From JAAYAY01 sp964563135 (GTDB taxonomy: Bacteria; Planctomycetota; Planctomycetia; Pirellulales; Thermoguttaceae), in assembly GCA_964563135.1 (NCBI GenBank), contig CAZLWV010000012.1, positions 1 to 64,000 of the forward strand: 64,000 nt of DNA. Reading direction: 5' to 3'. The translations under genes were made by a program, and so were the position numbers. Shown in pieces: positions 35,246-43,384 of this stretch. Under the pieces are notes generated by a model. That model saw only the letters and a list, made by a program, of their open reading frames with translations. It was not told the origin of the DNA and searched no databases. Each line of letters opens with the position of its first letter. Position 1 is the stretch's first letter.

Positions 35246-35790
35246 TTTGCGCCGCCACCGCAAGTGGGACAGCGACTTGTGTGCACTGTTCTCTTCCGCA
35301 ATCCGGGCCGCGTCCCCCGGCGCGATTTTCACGTCAGCCCCGCTCCACAGAACGCCTTCTGCTGGTACTCTCATCCCCAGGGTGATGGGATTGAGCCATC
35401 CCGTCACCGAAACACTCGGCCGCGGGGCTGTCGAATCGAGCGGAACCGGAATCCAGAAGTTTACCACGCTCGGCCAAACCTGCCAAGCCTAAGCCAGGAG
35501 AACTGCGAAGTCTTGATGTGGCAAGAAAAGCAGCAGGCACTCTCCGAACGCCGCCCGCGAGAAATGGGGGTTTCTGGCACTTCTGCGGACGGTACTCGGA
35601 GAGTGCCTGCTACTTTGCGTCCCGGCAGAAAGGGCATCCAGCACGTTTTCCACGGCTGAAAGACGGCCAGACAGCACACCCCCCATGAGTAGAGGTGCCC
35701 CGGGGAGTTACATTTCAAGCTCGAAGGCTTCCGCGGAGAAGGAGCGGTTCCTGCCGGAGTCTTCCCATTCGGGACAGGGCAGCTCAAGTC
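35246..35790. other. Intergenic region with a long hairpin repeat
   Basis: 545 bp between the tRNA and the FliL-like gene. No coding sequence recognised. Holds the 80 bp inverted-repeat element at 35532-35611. Confidence 0.6.
35532..35611. repeat. Long hairpin repeat, 16 bp perfect arms
   Basis: AGCAGGCACTCTCCGA (35532-35547) is the exact reverse complement of TCGGAGAGTGCCTGCT (35596-35611). Pairing continues inwards with wobble (ACGCCGCCCGC against GCGGACGGTAC), and the loop holds a nested AGAAA-TGGGGG-TTTCT hairpin. A foldback of about 27 bp with a structured loop is typical of a REP/BIME-type dispersed element or an RNA hairpin; there is no T-run. Confidence 0.75.
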
Positions 35791-36369
35791 TCAGCCGGCG
35801 GCCGGTTCAACCCAGGGGACGTTTTTCTCACCCTTTGGGCCTGCCGACCGCGGCTGGGCACGCTGCAGACGCAGATCGGTGACAATGACGTCGGCCACCG
35901 CCCGGATCTCCAGAGTCTCGTTGATCCGCTTCTGGAGTTGCCCCTTGAGCTGCCGCAATGCGGGGTCGCTGAAATCGCCGCCGTGCGCGGTCCGCAGCAG
36001 CTCCTCTACGTTCTGTCGGACCCTCTGGCGTCGAGCCTCCAACAGTCGGCGCGCCGGATCGGCAGTCTGGCGGATCAACTCGACATGCAGCGTAAAATCG
36101 GCCTCGGTGACCTGGCCGGGAACGTATTGCTCCGCCACGAATCGATAGTCTCCCAGCGGGATTTCCTGGGGACTGACCGGATAGGCCTGGATGGCCAGCG
36201 AGCGAAAGTACAGGACCCCCACAAGATTTGCCAGGATCGATACGGCCAGGGCAACGGGCAGGGCATAGGCAGCCATGATGGCCCTTCGTGAAGCCCGACT
36301 GACGGGAGACTCGGCCTGGACCGCTGCTCCGTCGGGTTTGGCTGGCGGTAGTTTCGTTTCCGGTCCCAT
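35791..36369 (-). CDS. FliL-like membrane-anchored protein
   Basis: 192 residues. Start ATG 36369 (MGPETKLPPAKPDGAAVQAE). A cytoplasmic N-terminus of about 32 residues and one transmembrane helix (YALPVALAVSILANLVGVLYF) are followed by a periplasmic domain with the FliL pattern: YRFVAEQYVPGQVTEADFTL, a helix RRQRVRQNVEELLRTA, and DPALRQLKGQLQKRINETLE then VADVIVTDLRLQRA. FliL family proteins associate with the flagellar stator; here no flagellar genes are in view, so it may be a stand-alone homologue. A structured RNA-like element lies about 240 bp upstream on the same strand. Confidence 0.7.
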   Translation of the reverse strand: MGPETKLPPAKPDGAAVQAESPVSRASRRAIMAAYALPVALAVSILANLVGVLYFRSLAIQAYPVSPQEIPLGDYRFVAEQYVPGQVTEADFTLHVELIRQTADPARRLLEARRQRVRQNVEELLRTAHGGDFSDPALRQLKGQLQKRINETLEIRAVADVIVTDLRLQRAQPRSAGPKGEKNVPWVEPAAG

Positions 36370-37030
36370 GGCTGCGACGGATCGATGAGCGAGAGATCTT
36401 GTGTGCCCGTGACACGCCGACCTCGGCAATAGACCGTGGTCGGACGAGTCGCCTCTTCCAGAGCCCGTGCAGAAAACCGGTGTCTGGCCCCGGGCGGACC
36501 GATCAACGTGCCGCCTGTAGCCAACCACAGCGCACTGTCTACGGTAAATCTAGCTCACAATGGGCCCCCCGGCTGGGCGAAAGAGATGCGTGAGGCGCAT
36601 AAAAATGGGGGCCTCTGCCGGACCGTATTCCACAACGGTCCGATCGGGTGGCAAGGGCAAGGTGGCCGCCCGATCAAACTCCGCCAGAGGCCCCACGGGC
36701 CAGTCCCAAATAACGCAACCGTCTTGGGCGCCTTAAGAGAATTGCAATGCTTGTGCCAATTCCGATCTGGCATGCGGATATTCTCGATTTTGGTCATAAA
36801 GCATTGGAATACAAGACTTTAAGAATACAGCTCGAGAATGTCTTGGCAGCGGATCTTGCGTGCAGTCGGTGTTTGATTCTGCTACATTCGCGCCGTATTG
36901 CTGCGGCACAATCGCTTCGGAAACGTGGAACCACCCACAGGTCGGGTGCGATATCGTTGCTGACGCCCACCGCCAGTTCTATACTGGATCCTTCTGGGGG
37001 TCCGGCTGCTTCTCGGCCTCTCCAATCAGC
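36370..37030. other. Divergent intergenic region with structured element
   Basis: 661 bp between the FliL-like gene (minus) and the lipid-kinase-like gene (plus). It contains the three-way-junction fold at 36607-36694. An AT-richer part at about 36720-36900 is the likely promoter area for both directions, but no unambiguous -35/-10 pair was picked. Confidence 0.55.
36595..36694 (-). ncRNA. Predicted structured RNA, three-way junction with T-run
   Basis: Closing stem GGGGCCTCTG (36608-36617) with CAGAGGCCCC (36685-36694). Inside it are two hairpins: GGACCGT (36620-36626) with ACGGTCC (36635-36641), and GATCGGG (36642-36648) with CCCGATC (36669-36675), extended by GGC/GCC. On the minus strand the closing stem is followed by CATTTTTA, as in an intrinsic terminator. 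So the minus strand is the likely transcript, either a small RNA or a leader of the FliL-like gene about 230 bp downstream. No known riboswitch class matched by eye. Confidence 0.5.
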
Positions 37031-38005
37031 ATGCCGCCCACCGCTTGGAGCCAACTGGTGTCCGAATCCTCTTGCGTGCTCCCTGAATCAGCCAGGCACG
37101 TGCTGATATCCGTCAACCCGAAGGCCGGGCGCCGGTCCGTTGCCGGTCGTGTTGAACGTTTGACGGAATGCCTGCAGAATGCCGGTTTCCAGGTGGAAGC
37201 CAGGACGGATCTAGGCGAAGTTGCAGCGCGGGCCAACGAGCTGCATCGCCAGGGACGGCTGCGGGTTCTGGTGGGCGCCGGTGGCGACGGGACAGCCGCC
37301 GAATTGACTAACCGCACCGAAGCGGGCGTACCGATCACGCTTCTTGCCGCCGGAACCGCCAATCTCCTCGCCAAGCACTTTCACCTCTCCGGGAAGCCCG
37401 AGAAGCTGTGCCTGGCCATCACCGGGGGCCGACTTGTCCAACTCGATGCGGGGCGGGCCAATGGCCGGCTCTTCCTGGTGATGATCGGCTGCGGATTCGA
37501 TGCGGAGGTGGTTCGGCAGGTCCACGAGCATCGCCTGTCCAGTGCGCGGCGCAGTGCGCATATCGGATATGCCACCTATTTCAAACCTGTCTGGCACTCT
37601 GTCCGTAGTTATCGCTATCCGGGAATCCAGGTATACTGCGAGGGACCCGAGGGGGAGACGGCCAGGCCGCTCGAGGTCCATTGGGCGTTCGCGTGCAATC
37701 TTCCTCGATACGGTTGGGGAATCCCCCTGGCACCCGAGGCAGAAGGGGACGATGGGCTGTTGGATCTGTGCACCTACGGAGGAAACTCCCTGCTCCAAGG
37801 GGTCGTGTTTGCGGCCGCCGCGCAGTGCGGAGGCTGGCACCGGCGGCTTCCCGGCTGCCGGATGTTGCGAGCTGCCAGGTTCCGGTTCACGTCGGACCAG
37901 CCGGTTGCGTATCAGCTTGACGGCGATCCTGGCGGCGTCCTGCCGGTCGAGGTGGAGGTACTGCCCAGACGCCTTACCCTCCTGGTTCCTGCCGGCCGCG
38001 TCTGA
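37031..38005 (+). CDS. Diacylglycerol/sphingosine kinase-like lipid kinase
   Basis: 324 residues from ATG 37031; the frame is open upstream and no ribosome-binding site decides the start. It belongs to the YegS/LCB5/DgkB superfamily: NPKAGRRSVAGRVERLTECL at the N-terminus, the nucleotide-binding G-A-G-G-D-G-T-A-A-E, PITLLAAGTANLLAKHF and GCGFDAEVVRQV, ending with the C-terminal beta-sandwich (QLDGDPGGVLPVEVEVLP). The usual G-T-x-N-D is A-G-T-A-N-L. Such enzymes phosphorylate diacylglycerol or similar lipids at the membrane; the substrate cannot be told. It is 142 bp before kdsA, same strand. Confidence 0.88.
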   Translation: MPPTAWSQLVSESSCVLPESARHVLISVNPKAGRRSVAGRVERLTECLQNAGFQVEARTDLGEVAARANELHRQGRLRVLVGAGGDGTAAELTNRTEAGVPITLLAAGTANLLAKHFHLSGKPEKLCLAITGGRLVQLDAGRANGRLFLVMIGCGFDAEVVRQVHEHRLSSARRSAHIGYATYFKPVWHSVRSYRYPGIQVYCEGPEGETARPLEVHWAFACNLPRYGWGIPLAPEAEGDDGLLDLCTYGGNSLLQGVVFAAAAQCGGWHRRLPGCRMLRAARFRFTSDQPVAYQLDGDPGGVLPVEVEVLPRRLTLLVPAGRV

Positions 38006-38147
38006 CCGAGGCGGGTTGCCCGGATCAGCGGACCCGGGGGGGATCGTGGAAAAACAACTTGCCGATCGCAGCAGAAAGGTCGGAAGATTGGAGTAGCGTT
38101 TTCGGAGGTCGTGTGACAGCGTTCCATTGTGAGTGAAGGATCCTTCT

Positions 38148-38987
38148 GTGCCTGAAAACCCCGTCACGATCGGTCCGTACCGCTGCGGTCGAGGCGAGCC
38201 TCTGCTCGTCATCGCTGGTCCCTGCGTTCTCGAGGACGAGGCGGGCGCGCTGCGGATCGCTCGCCGACTCCAGGCCGATCTGGCCGACGTGCCGGTGCAA
38301 CTGGTCTTCAAAGCCTCGTTCGACAAGGCGAATCGAACGAGCGTCGAGTCCTATCGCGGGCCGGGTCTGGAGAGGGGGTTGGCAATCCTCGACTCCGTGC
38401 GGCGGCAGACGGGTCTGCCGGTTACGACCGACATTCACGACCCCTCCCAGGCGGCCCCGGTGGCCAGGGTGTGCCAGCTTCTGCAGATTCCCGCCTTTCT
38501 CGTCCGTCAGACCGATTTGCTGCTGGCTGCAGCCGCAACTGGCCTGCCCGTTCACGCCAAGAAGGGGCAATTCCTCGCCCCCTGGGACATGAAACACGTG
38601 GTCACCAAGCTGGAGGCAGGTGGTTGTCGCCAGGTGCTGCTCTGCGAGCGCGGCACCTTCTTCGGTTACGGTCGACTGGTCAACGACATGCGCAGTCTCC
38701 CGCTCATGCAGTCGCTCGGGGTGCCTGTTGTTTTCGATGCCACCCACAGCGTTCAGGAACCAGGAGGCAGAGGAACCTCGTCGGGCGGCCAGCGGGAGAT
38801 GGTGGAGCCCCTGGCCCGGGCGGCAACCGCGTTGGGAGCCGACGGCTTGTTCTTCGAGACCCATCCCGACCCCGATCAATCCCCCAGCGACGGCCCGAAC
38901 ATGGTCCCTCTCGACCAGTTTGGGCCCATGATCCGGCGTCTTGTGGCCATCCGCACAACGGTCGAAGGCTTCGGACGCGAGAACTGA
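38148..38987 (+). CDS. kdsA: 3-deoxy-8-phosphooctulonate (KDO-8-P) synthase
   Basis: 279 residues. Start chosen as GTG 38148, 8 bases after AAGGA; an upstream GTG (38133) is possible. It condenses phosphoenolpyruvate with arabinose 5-phosphate to give KDO-8-P for lipopolysaccharide. Signatures: LLVIAGPCVLED (the Cys points to the metal-dependent class), VFKASFDKANRTS, GLPVTTDIHDPSQA, HAKKGQFLAPWDMKHVV, CERGTFFGYGRLVNDMRSL, VVFDATHSVQ, E-T-H-P-D-P-D-Q-S-P-S-D-G-P. It supports an LPS-type outer membrane in this planctomycete. The large lipoprotein gene follows after 22 bp, likely the same transcript. Confidence 0.95.
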   Translation: MPENPVTIGPYRCGRGEPLLVIAGPCVLEDEAGALRIARRLQADLADVPVQLVFKASFDKANRTSVESYRGPGLERGLAILDSVRRQTGLPVTTDIHDPSQAAPVARVCQLLQIPAFLVRQTDLLLAAAATGLPVHAKKGQFLAPWDMKHVVTKLEAGGCRQVLLCERGTFFGYGRLVNDMRSLPLMQSLGVPVVFDATHSVQEPGGRGTSSGGQREMVEPLARAATALGADGLFFETHPDPDQSPSDGPNMVPLDQFGPMIRRLVAIRTTVEGFGREN

Positions 38988-39009
38988 ACCCACAAGCCTG
39001 GAATCCAGT

Positions 39010-41262
39010 ATGAAACGCACTCTTATCGGTCTGGCCCTCGCGGTTGTCATTGCCGGCATCGTGTTGGCGCTACCGCTGGCGGGCTGCAGACGCCCGGCCC
39101 CGCCGGCCACGAGCACCCATACCGAGTCTGAAAACGTCCTCTGGCGCAACGAACTGTTCGACTACGCCATTGATACGCTGCTGAATCGGACGGAGGAATT
39201 CTACACCGCCGAACGACAGCAACAGACGATCAACCGGCTCGATCAATGGGTCCGTCTGCAGAAGCCGCTGGAGGACTGGAAGCCCGATCCGGTGATCGCC
39301 GGAGTCGCCGAGGAGCTCCGGGTCGCCATCGGGCAGATGGCCGACCTGGCCGGCCGGATCACCAAGCTCCAGCAAGGGGACACCACGATTTCCGTGGCCG
39401 ACATGCCGGAACAGTTTCGTTCGGCTGGAAAACATGTTGGTGTGATCGGGGGGCGTCTCTCCCTGATCGAACTGCTCCAGACCGGTTCCGACATGATGAG
39501 CGCAGGCGATCAGATCGAGAAGGTCCTCGGGGAGAACGCCTCGACTCCCGACAAGGCGGCCCAGGCGGTTGCGACGTTCTTGGCATCCTTCAATGTGCAG
39601 CAGCTCCAGCGCCATGGCGCCGAACTGTCGTTGCTCGCCCGGCGGGTTGATCCGTTGGCGCTAGAGTTCGCGATGATGGACAGCACCGCGTTCCAGGAAG
39701 CCGTTTGGCTGCGCAACGTGGCCTCGTGGGCGGGTGGCCAGGAACTGGATGATCCGGTGAAGCCGGCGGTTGCCTTGTTCGACTGGGTCGTCAAGAACGT
39801 GCAACTCGTCCGCGAGCGCAAGAGCGACGATTCCGGTTCGGTATCGCGCGTGTTCCAGACGCCCATGGAGACCCTGCTGCTCGGGGAAGGAACGGGTATC
39901 GATCGAGCGTGGCTCTTTGTTCTGCTGGCGCGCCAGAGGAATATCGATGCCGCCCTGCTCGGGCTGGTGGATGAGAAGAATGTTCTCAACAGGCTGTGGG
40001 GCATCGGCGTCCTCATCGGGGGCGAGATTTATCTATTCGAACCGGTTCTCGGCATGCCGATCCCCAAGCCAGGGAGCCTGAAACTGGCGGACGGCGGCGG
40101 CCTCAGCTTCCAGCCGGCCACGCTTGCCGAGGCGGCTGCCAACGAGGAGGTCTTCAAGCAGCTCGACCTGTTCCAGGAAGGCGACTACGCGGTCCGGTCG
40201 AAGGACGCCCAACGTGTTGTCGCACTGGTCGAGGCCGGGCCAGCCTGCCTCTCCCAGCGCATGAAGATGGTGGAGAAACGCCTGACGGGCGACCAGAGGA
40301 TCGTGCTGACGACGGATGCAACGGCCCAGATCGAACGGTTCAAGAACTGCAAGTTCATCGTTGCCAGCCAGATGTGGCCTCTTGCGTACCAGACGATCTG
40401 GCAGGAAATCCGCTTCGCGTCTGAACGGGCGAAATGGCTTGCGTCGATGGCCGAGACGCTCGTGTATCCCCCCGAGATGCCGATTCTGTTCAAGGCCCGC
40501 AGCTACCATTTCAAAGGCCAGTTCACCGGCAATCCCAGCGCCACGATGTACTACCTGGCGGCGCGCCAGTCGGAGTTCAAGTCCGACAGTGCCGGCTTCA
40601 CGGTCGAAGATCGGGAAAGGTGGCGAAAGATCAAGATCGATGCCAGCTACTGGCTTGGCGTGATGGTCGCCCAGACCGGCAACTACCGAGCAGCCGAAGA
40701 CTATCTCCAGACCCGGCTGCGCGCCACCGATCCGGGAGGGAAATGGGAGCAGAGCGCAACCTACAACCTTGCGCGGATCGCCGAAGCCACGGGTGACATC
40801 CCACGCGCGATCGAGCTGCTGGAAACCCACACGACCGTGCCCCAGGCCCAGGGCAATATCATCCGGGCCGGTTGGCTGCGAAAACTCACCGGCCAGCCTC
40901 CCCTCAAGCCGCCCGCGGAAGTCGAGAACCAGCCGCCAGCCGGGAAGAAGGCTGAGGCGACTCCGGAAGAAAAGGCCTCCGAACCGGCCCCGCAAGAGAA
41001 AACGCCGGAGAAGCCCCCTCAAGATGCGTCCGATAAGCCCGCGGCCGGCACGGCCGGCGAGCAGGCCCCGACAGAGAAGCCCGCGGAGAAGGCTCCCGAT
41101 TCCAGCGCCGATGCCGGCAAACCGGCTCCCGATTCGAAGACGGAAGAATCCCAGACGGAAGCCCCGACGCCGGCGGCTGAAGAGAAGCCCGCTTCGACGC
41201 CCGCAGGGGCCCCCGCCCCCGACTCGCGAAAGGAGGCCGGAGGCAACGCGCCGACCAAGTGA
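39010..41262 (+). CDS. Large lipoprotein with transglutaminase-like region and TPR
   Basis: 750 residues. Start ATG 39010. A signal segment ends in the lipobox L-A-G-C (C26). Residues about 245-330 (PAVALFDWVVKNVQLVRERK; PMETLLLGEGTGIDRAWLFV; LLARQRNIDAALLGLVD) look like a transglutaminase-like core without an obvious Cys nucleophile. Residues about 530-640 contain TPR-like helices (ASYWLGVMVAQTGNYRAAED; ATYNLARIAEATGDIPRAIE). The last 120 residues are low-complexity P/E/K/A repeats, the kind that spans peptidoglycan. It follows kdsA by 22 bp. Known widely in planctomycetes without an assigned function; a cell-envelope scaffold is a reasonable guess. Confidence 0.75.
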   Translation: MKRTLIGLALAVVIAGIVLALPLAGCRRPAPPATSTHTESENVLWRNELFDYAIDTLLNRTEEFYTAERQQQTINRLDQWVRLQKPLEDWKPDPVIAGVAEELRVAIGQMADLAGRITKLQQGDTTISVADMPEQFRSAGKHVGVIGGRLSLIELLQTGSDMMSAGDQIEKVLGENASTPDKAAQAVATFLASFNVQQLQRHGAELSLLARRVDPLALEFAMMDSTAFQEAVWLRNVASWAGGQELDDPVKPAVALFDWVVKNVQLVRERKSDDSGSVSRVFQTPMETLLLGEGTGIDRAWLFVLLARQRNIDAALLGLVDEKNVLNRLWGIGVLIGGEIYLFEPVLGMPIPKPGSLKLADGGGLSFQPATLAEAAANEEVFKQLDLFQEGDYAVRSKDAQRVVALVEAGPACLSQRMKMVEKRLTGDQRIVLTTDATAQIERFKNCKFIVASQMWPLAYQTIWQEIRFASERAKWLASMAETLVYPPEMPILFKARSYHFKGQFTGNPSATMYYLAARQSEFKSDSAGFTVEDRERWRKIKIDASYWLGVMVAQTGNYRAAEDYLQTRLRATDPGGKWEQSATYNLARIAEATGDIPRAIELLETHTTVPQAQGNIIRAGWLRKLTGQPPLKPPAEVENQPPAGKKAEATPEEKASEPAPQEKTPEKPPQDASDKPAAGTAGEQAPTEKPAEKAPDSSADAGKPAPDSKTEESQTEAPTPAAEEKPASTPAGAPAPDSRKEAGGNAPTK

Positions 41263-41407
41263 CGTCGGAACGCCGTGACGGCCGGCAGATGGAGGTCGAG
41301 CGACGACACTGAGTTCTCCGATGCGCAGGCGAAGAGATTCTGAGTCAATCGTCGGCCTCCGGCGGTTCCACGTCGGCAGGCAGCGTTGGCTCACCCGGCC
41401 GCTGGCG

Positions 41408-41632
41408 TCACACGCGTGCGCCCGCCACCTCGCGGCAAGTCGACTCGATCGGCATGGCGAGAGCCACGCTGTGATCCTCAATCCGCCGCTTCACCTCCAC
41501 CCGGTGAATGGGAACTTCTGCAGGACCACTGAAGCCCAGTTTCACCCGATCGCCGCGGACCTCCAGGACCGTGACGGTCACGTCGCCGCCAATGTTGATG
41601 GCTTCACCACGTTTTCGACTCAGAACCAACAT
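41408..41632 (-). CDS. csrA: Carbon storage regulator CsrA, copy 1
   Basis: 74 residues. Start ATG 41632, 7 bases after AGGGAGG; ATG 41638 is too close to that site. It opens MLVLSRKRGEAINIGGDVTV and continues T-V-L-E-V-R-G-D-R-V-K-L-G, then PAEVPIHRVEVKRRI. CsrA dimers bind GGA motifs in mRNA leaders and alter translation and stability. Leu4, Arg6 and the later VPIHR region used for RNA binding are conserved. The C-terminus is about 13 residues longer than E. coli CsrA. A second csrA lies at 61816. Confidence 0.95.
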   Translation of the reverse strand: MLVLSRKRGEAINIGGDVTVTVLEVRGDRVKLGFSGPAEVPIHRVEVKRRIEDHSVALAMPIESTCREVAGARV

Positions 41633-42065
41633 CGTCATTCCTCCCTGAGAACTCAGATCCTTAGGTTGCCAGTCGGACTGACGCTCTTGCAGTTGTTGGG
41701 CTGGCGTCTGCGGGCGACCATCGAGTTGGGGGACGCTGCTTGCCGCTGCCGCGGGTCCTGGCTGGCGTGTTGGAAGTATGGCACAATCCGGCCAGCCAGG
41801 AATCAGGGCATCGCCCACAGCAACCTAGGTGATTTCCTTAGGGCAGGCGGCTGCGATCGTCGGCCGACTCCACGTACGGGGGTTACTATCCCCTTCTCCA
41901 GCCAGGATACGCCACGACGGTCGGCACAGCCGCACGCGTTTTTTTGGATGGACAAAAGACCGTTTTTCCAGAATCGACCTTCGCCATTTTCGAGTTTTGC
42001 TGGTAGGATAGCCAGCCTTATCCAACACGGCAGGAAGCCGAAGCGGGCAAAAGGAGATTGCGACG
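41633..42065. other. Divergent intergenic region
   Basis: 433 bp between csrA copy 1 (minus) and a small conserved protein (plus). No gene, repeat or unambiguous promoter found. A T-run at 41940-41946 follows GC-rich sequence but has no convincing stem. Confidence 0.5.
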
Positions 42066-42335
42066 ATGACGTCGGCACACGAACCGGAGAATGTGCGAGG
42101 ACTGGTCATCCAGGTCTTTGAACAATTGGGAGCAGCCGCCTCCGCCCTTGCCGATCTGGAGGAAACGATCCTGATTGATGACGGCAAGAACACCGCCAGG
42201 TCGTACCATGTGCAAGGCTGGATGGCGATGTGGCTGATCCCGATCGGGGTTGTGCAGTTCTACGACGCCGAGGGCAACATGCTGGCGACCATCCGCCTGT
42301 CCGACGAGCAGCAATCGCTGAAGGCGGCCGCATAG
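42066..42335 (+). CDS. Small conserved protein of unknown function
   Basis: 89 residues. Start ATG 42066, 9 bases after AAGGAG. Soluble with a predicted alpha/beta layout: an N-terminal helix VRGLVIQVFEQLGAAASALA, then L-E-E-T-I-L-I-D-D-G-K-N-T-A-R-S-Y, then strands WMAMWLIPIGVVQFYDAEGN and MLATIRLSDEQQ. No cysteines or catalytic motifs. Strong ribosome-binding site and regular composition argue for a real gene. It converges with the zinc-finger gene at 42462. I do not recognise the family. Confidence 0.75.
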   Translation: MTSAHEPENVRGLVIQVFEQLGAAASALADLEETILIDDGKNTARSYHVQGWMAMWLIPIGVVQFYDAEGNMLATIRLSDEQQSLKAAA

Positions 42336-42461
42336 GGCTGGCGTGAGACGGCGCTCTTGAGCGCCGGACAGGCGGCCGCGAAGCGTGGTTTTCTCCCGGT
42401 CTGGGGACCTCGAGAAACGTGCCGGGACCGGCTCGCAGCGGGCGGGCTCCCGGGAATGGGG

Positions 42462-42827
42462 TTAGCGCCCGAGTTCCTTTTCCTCTTGGGACGCACACCG
42501 TACACACAGGGCCGCGTAGGGGATGGCCTCGAGACGGGACTTGGGGATCATCGAGCCGCACCCCTCGCAGCGTCCGAAGCTACCATCCTTGATCCGTTCC
42601 AGGGCCCGGTCGATTTCGTCGAGAGCAGCCTGGTCGCTGCCGACGAGGCTCAAGGTGAGTTCCTGTTCGAAGTTGCCGCTGCCCAGTTCGGCCATGTCGT
42701 CCGGCATGTGCGGGGTGTTCTGGTCATTGTTCAGGGCGCTATCTTCCATCCGTGTCATGTCGCCCTGGAGCCTTGCCCGCAAGGCCAGCAGTTTCTGCCG
42801 ATGAAGTGTCAGATCCGGTTTCGCCAT
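42462..42827 (-). CDS. TraR/DksA-family zinc-finger protein
   Basis: 121 residues. Start ATG 42827 (MAKPDLTLHRQKLLALRARL). A coiled-coil N-terminal half (about 8-35, 60-80) and a C-terminal C4 zinc finger: C-E-G-C-G-S then C-V-R-C (about 90-112), with the family context GRCEGCGSMIPKSRLEAIPYA. TraR/DksA proteins enter the RNA polymerase secondary channel and modify initiation, often with ppGpp. The coiled-coil tip has acidic residues (DMAEL, DEIDRAL) as in DksA but not its exact D-x-x-D-A. The dispersed element copy 2 lies about 75 bp upstream. Confidence 0.88.
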   Translation of the reverse strand: MAKPDLTLHRQKLLALRARLQGDMTRMEDSALNNDQNTPHMPDDMAELGSGNFEQELTLSLVGSDQAALDEIDRALERIKDGSFGRCEGCGSMIPKSRLEAIPYAALCVRCASQEEKELGR

Positions 42828-42901
42828 TCCTTAGAATCCTTGGGTTCGACAGGCCAGGAGCCGATCCGGGAGCGAAGGACTGGCAACAGCCGGCAACGAT
42901 C

Positions 42902-43008
42902 GACGCCTGCGCAGTCGATGCACGCGGGCGCCGGGCGGAAGCCCGGCCTGCTGCAGTCCGCCGTGGGGGGTGGCCACAAGCCGCTTCCATGCACACATCA
43001 ACAAGCGA
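42902..43008 (-). repeat. Dispersed 105 bp element, copy 2 (upstream of traR/dksA)
   Basis: Aligns end to end with copies at 27534-27638 and 60097-60201. Minus-strand blocks: TTGATGTGTGCATGGA, GTGGCCACCC, GCCGGGCTTCCGCC, TGCATCGACTGCGCAGGCGTC. It ends about 75 bp before the zinc-finger gene start. Confidence 0.65.
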
Positions 43009-43255
43009 TTCCGTGTGGTCGGGTGCCGCCACGGGCTCCTGGTTGTTTGCAGCGGTTTTCCGAGGCTTGCTTGTCCAATACTCGGTCCGATTGGCAGCGC
43101 CGAGGCGCCAAACGCCATTATAGCCGATCCCGGCCTGGTCGTCAGGCTGGTGTGGAAGGCAATTGGGGACATGCGTTTTGCCGAAGGGGGCGGGCCTTGA
43201 CACGGCCGTATGCCGACATACGGGCAAATAGCTCCCGCAATCGTCCCAGGAGAGA

Positions 43256-43300
43256 AGATTAAGAGTAAGATTAAGATTAGGATTAAGAGTAAGATTAGGA
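43256..43300 (+). repeat. Purine-rich hexamer tandem repeat
   Basis: About seven imperfect copies of GATTAAGA / GATTAGGA / GAGTAAGA, with one strand entirely purine plus T. A simple-sequence tract of 45 bp, in strong contrast to the GC-rich surroundings, between the sulfatase and zinc-finger genes. Confidence 0.8.
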
Positions 43301-43384
43301 GGAAGAACACTTTATGGCCGGAGGCCGTGAACGGTTAACCCGCGTCACACGGCCTTGCAGGCAATGGGCGGCGCACGGACCACA

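Larger units (their letters stand above)
42828..43384. other. Intergenic region with dispersed element and hexamer repeat
   Basis: 557 bp, no gene. Contains the dispersed element copy 2 (42902-43008) and a purine-rich tandem repeat (43256-43300). Confidence 0.6.

Noticed and set aside
35173..35260. Second tRNA or tRNA cluster beside tRNA-Thr
   Set aside because: No other cloverleaf can be formed in 34900-35700.
43256..43300. CRISPR array
   Set aside because: Units are 6-8 bp with no spacers; no cas gene is in the window.
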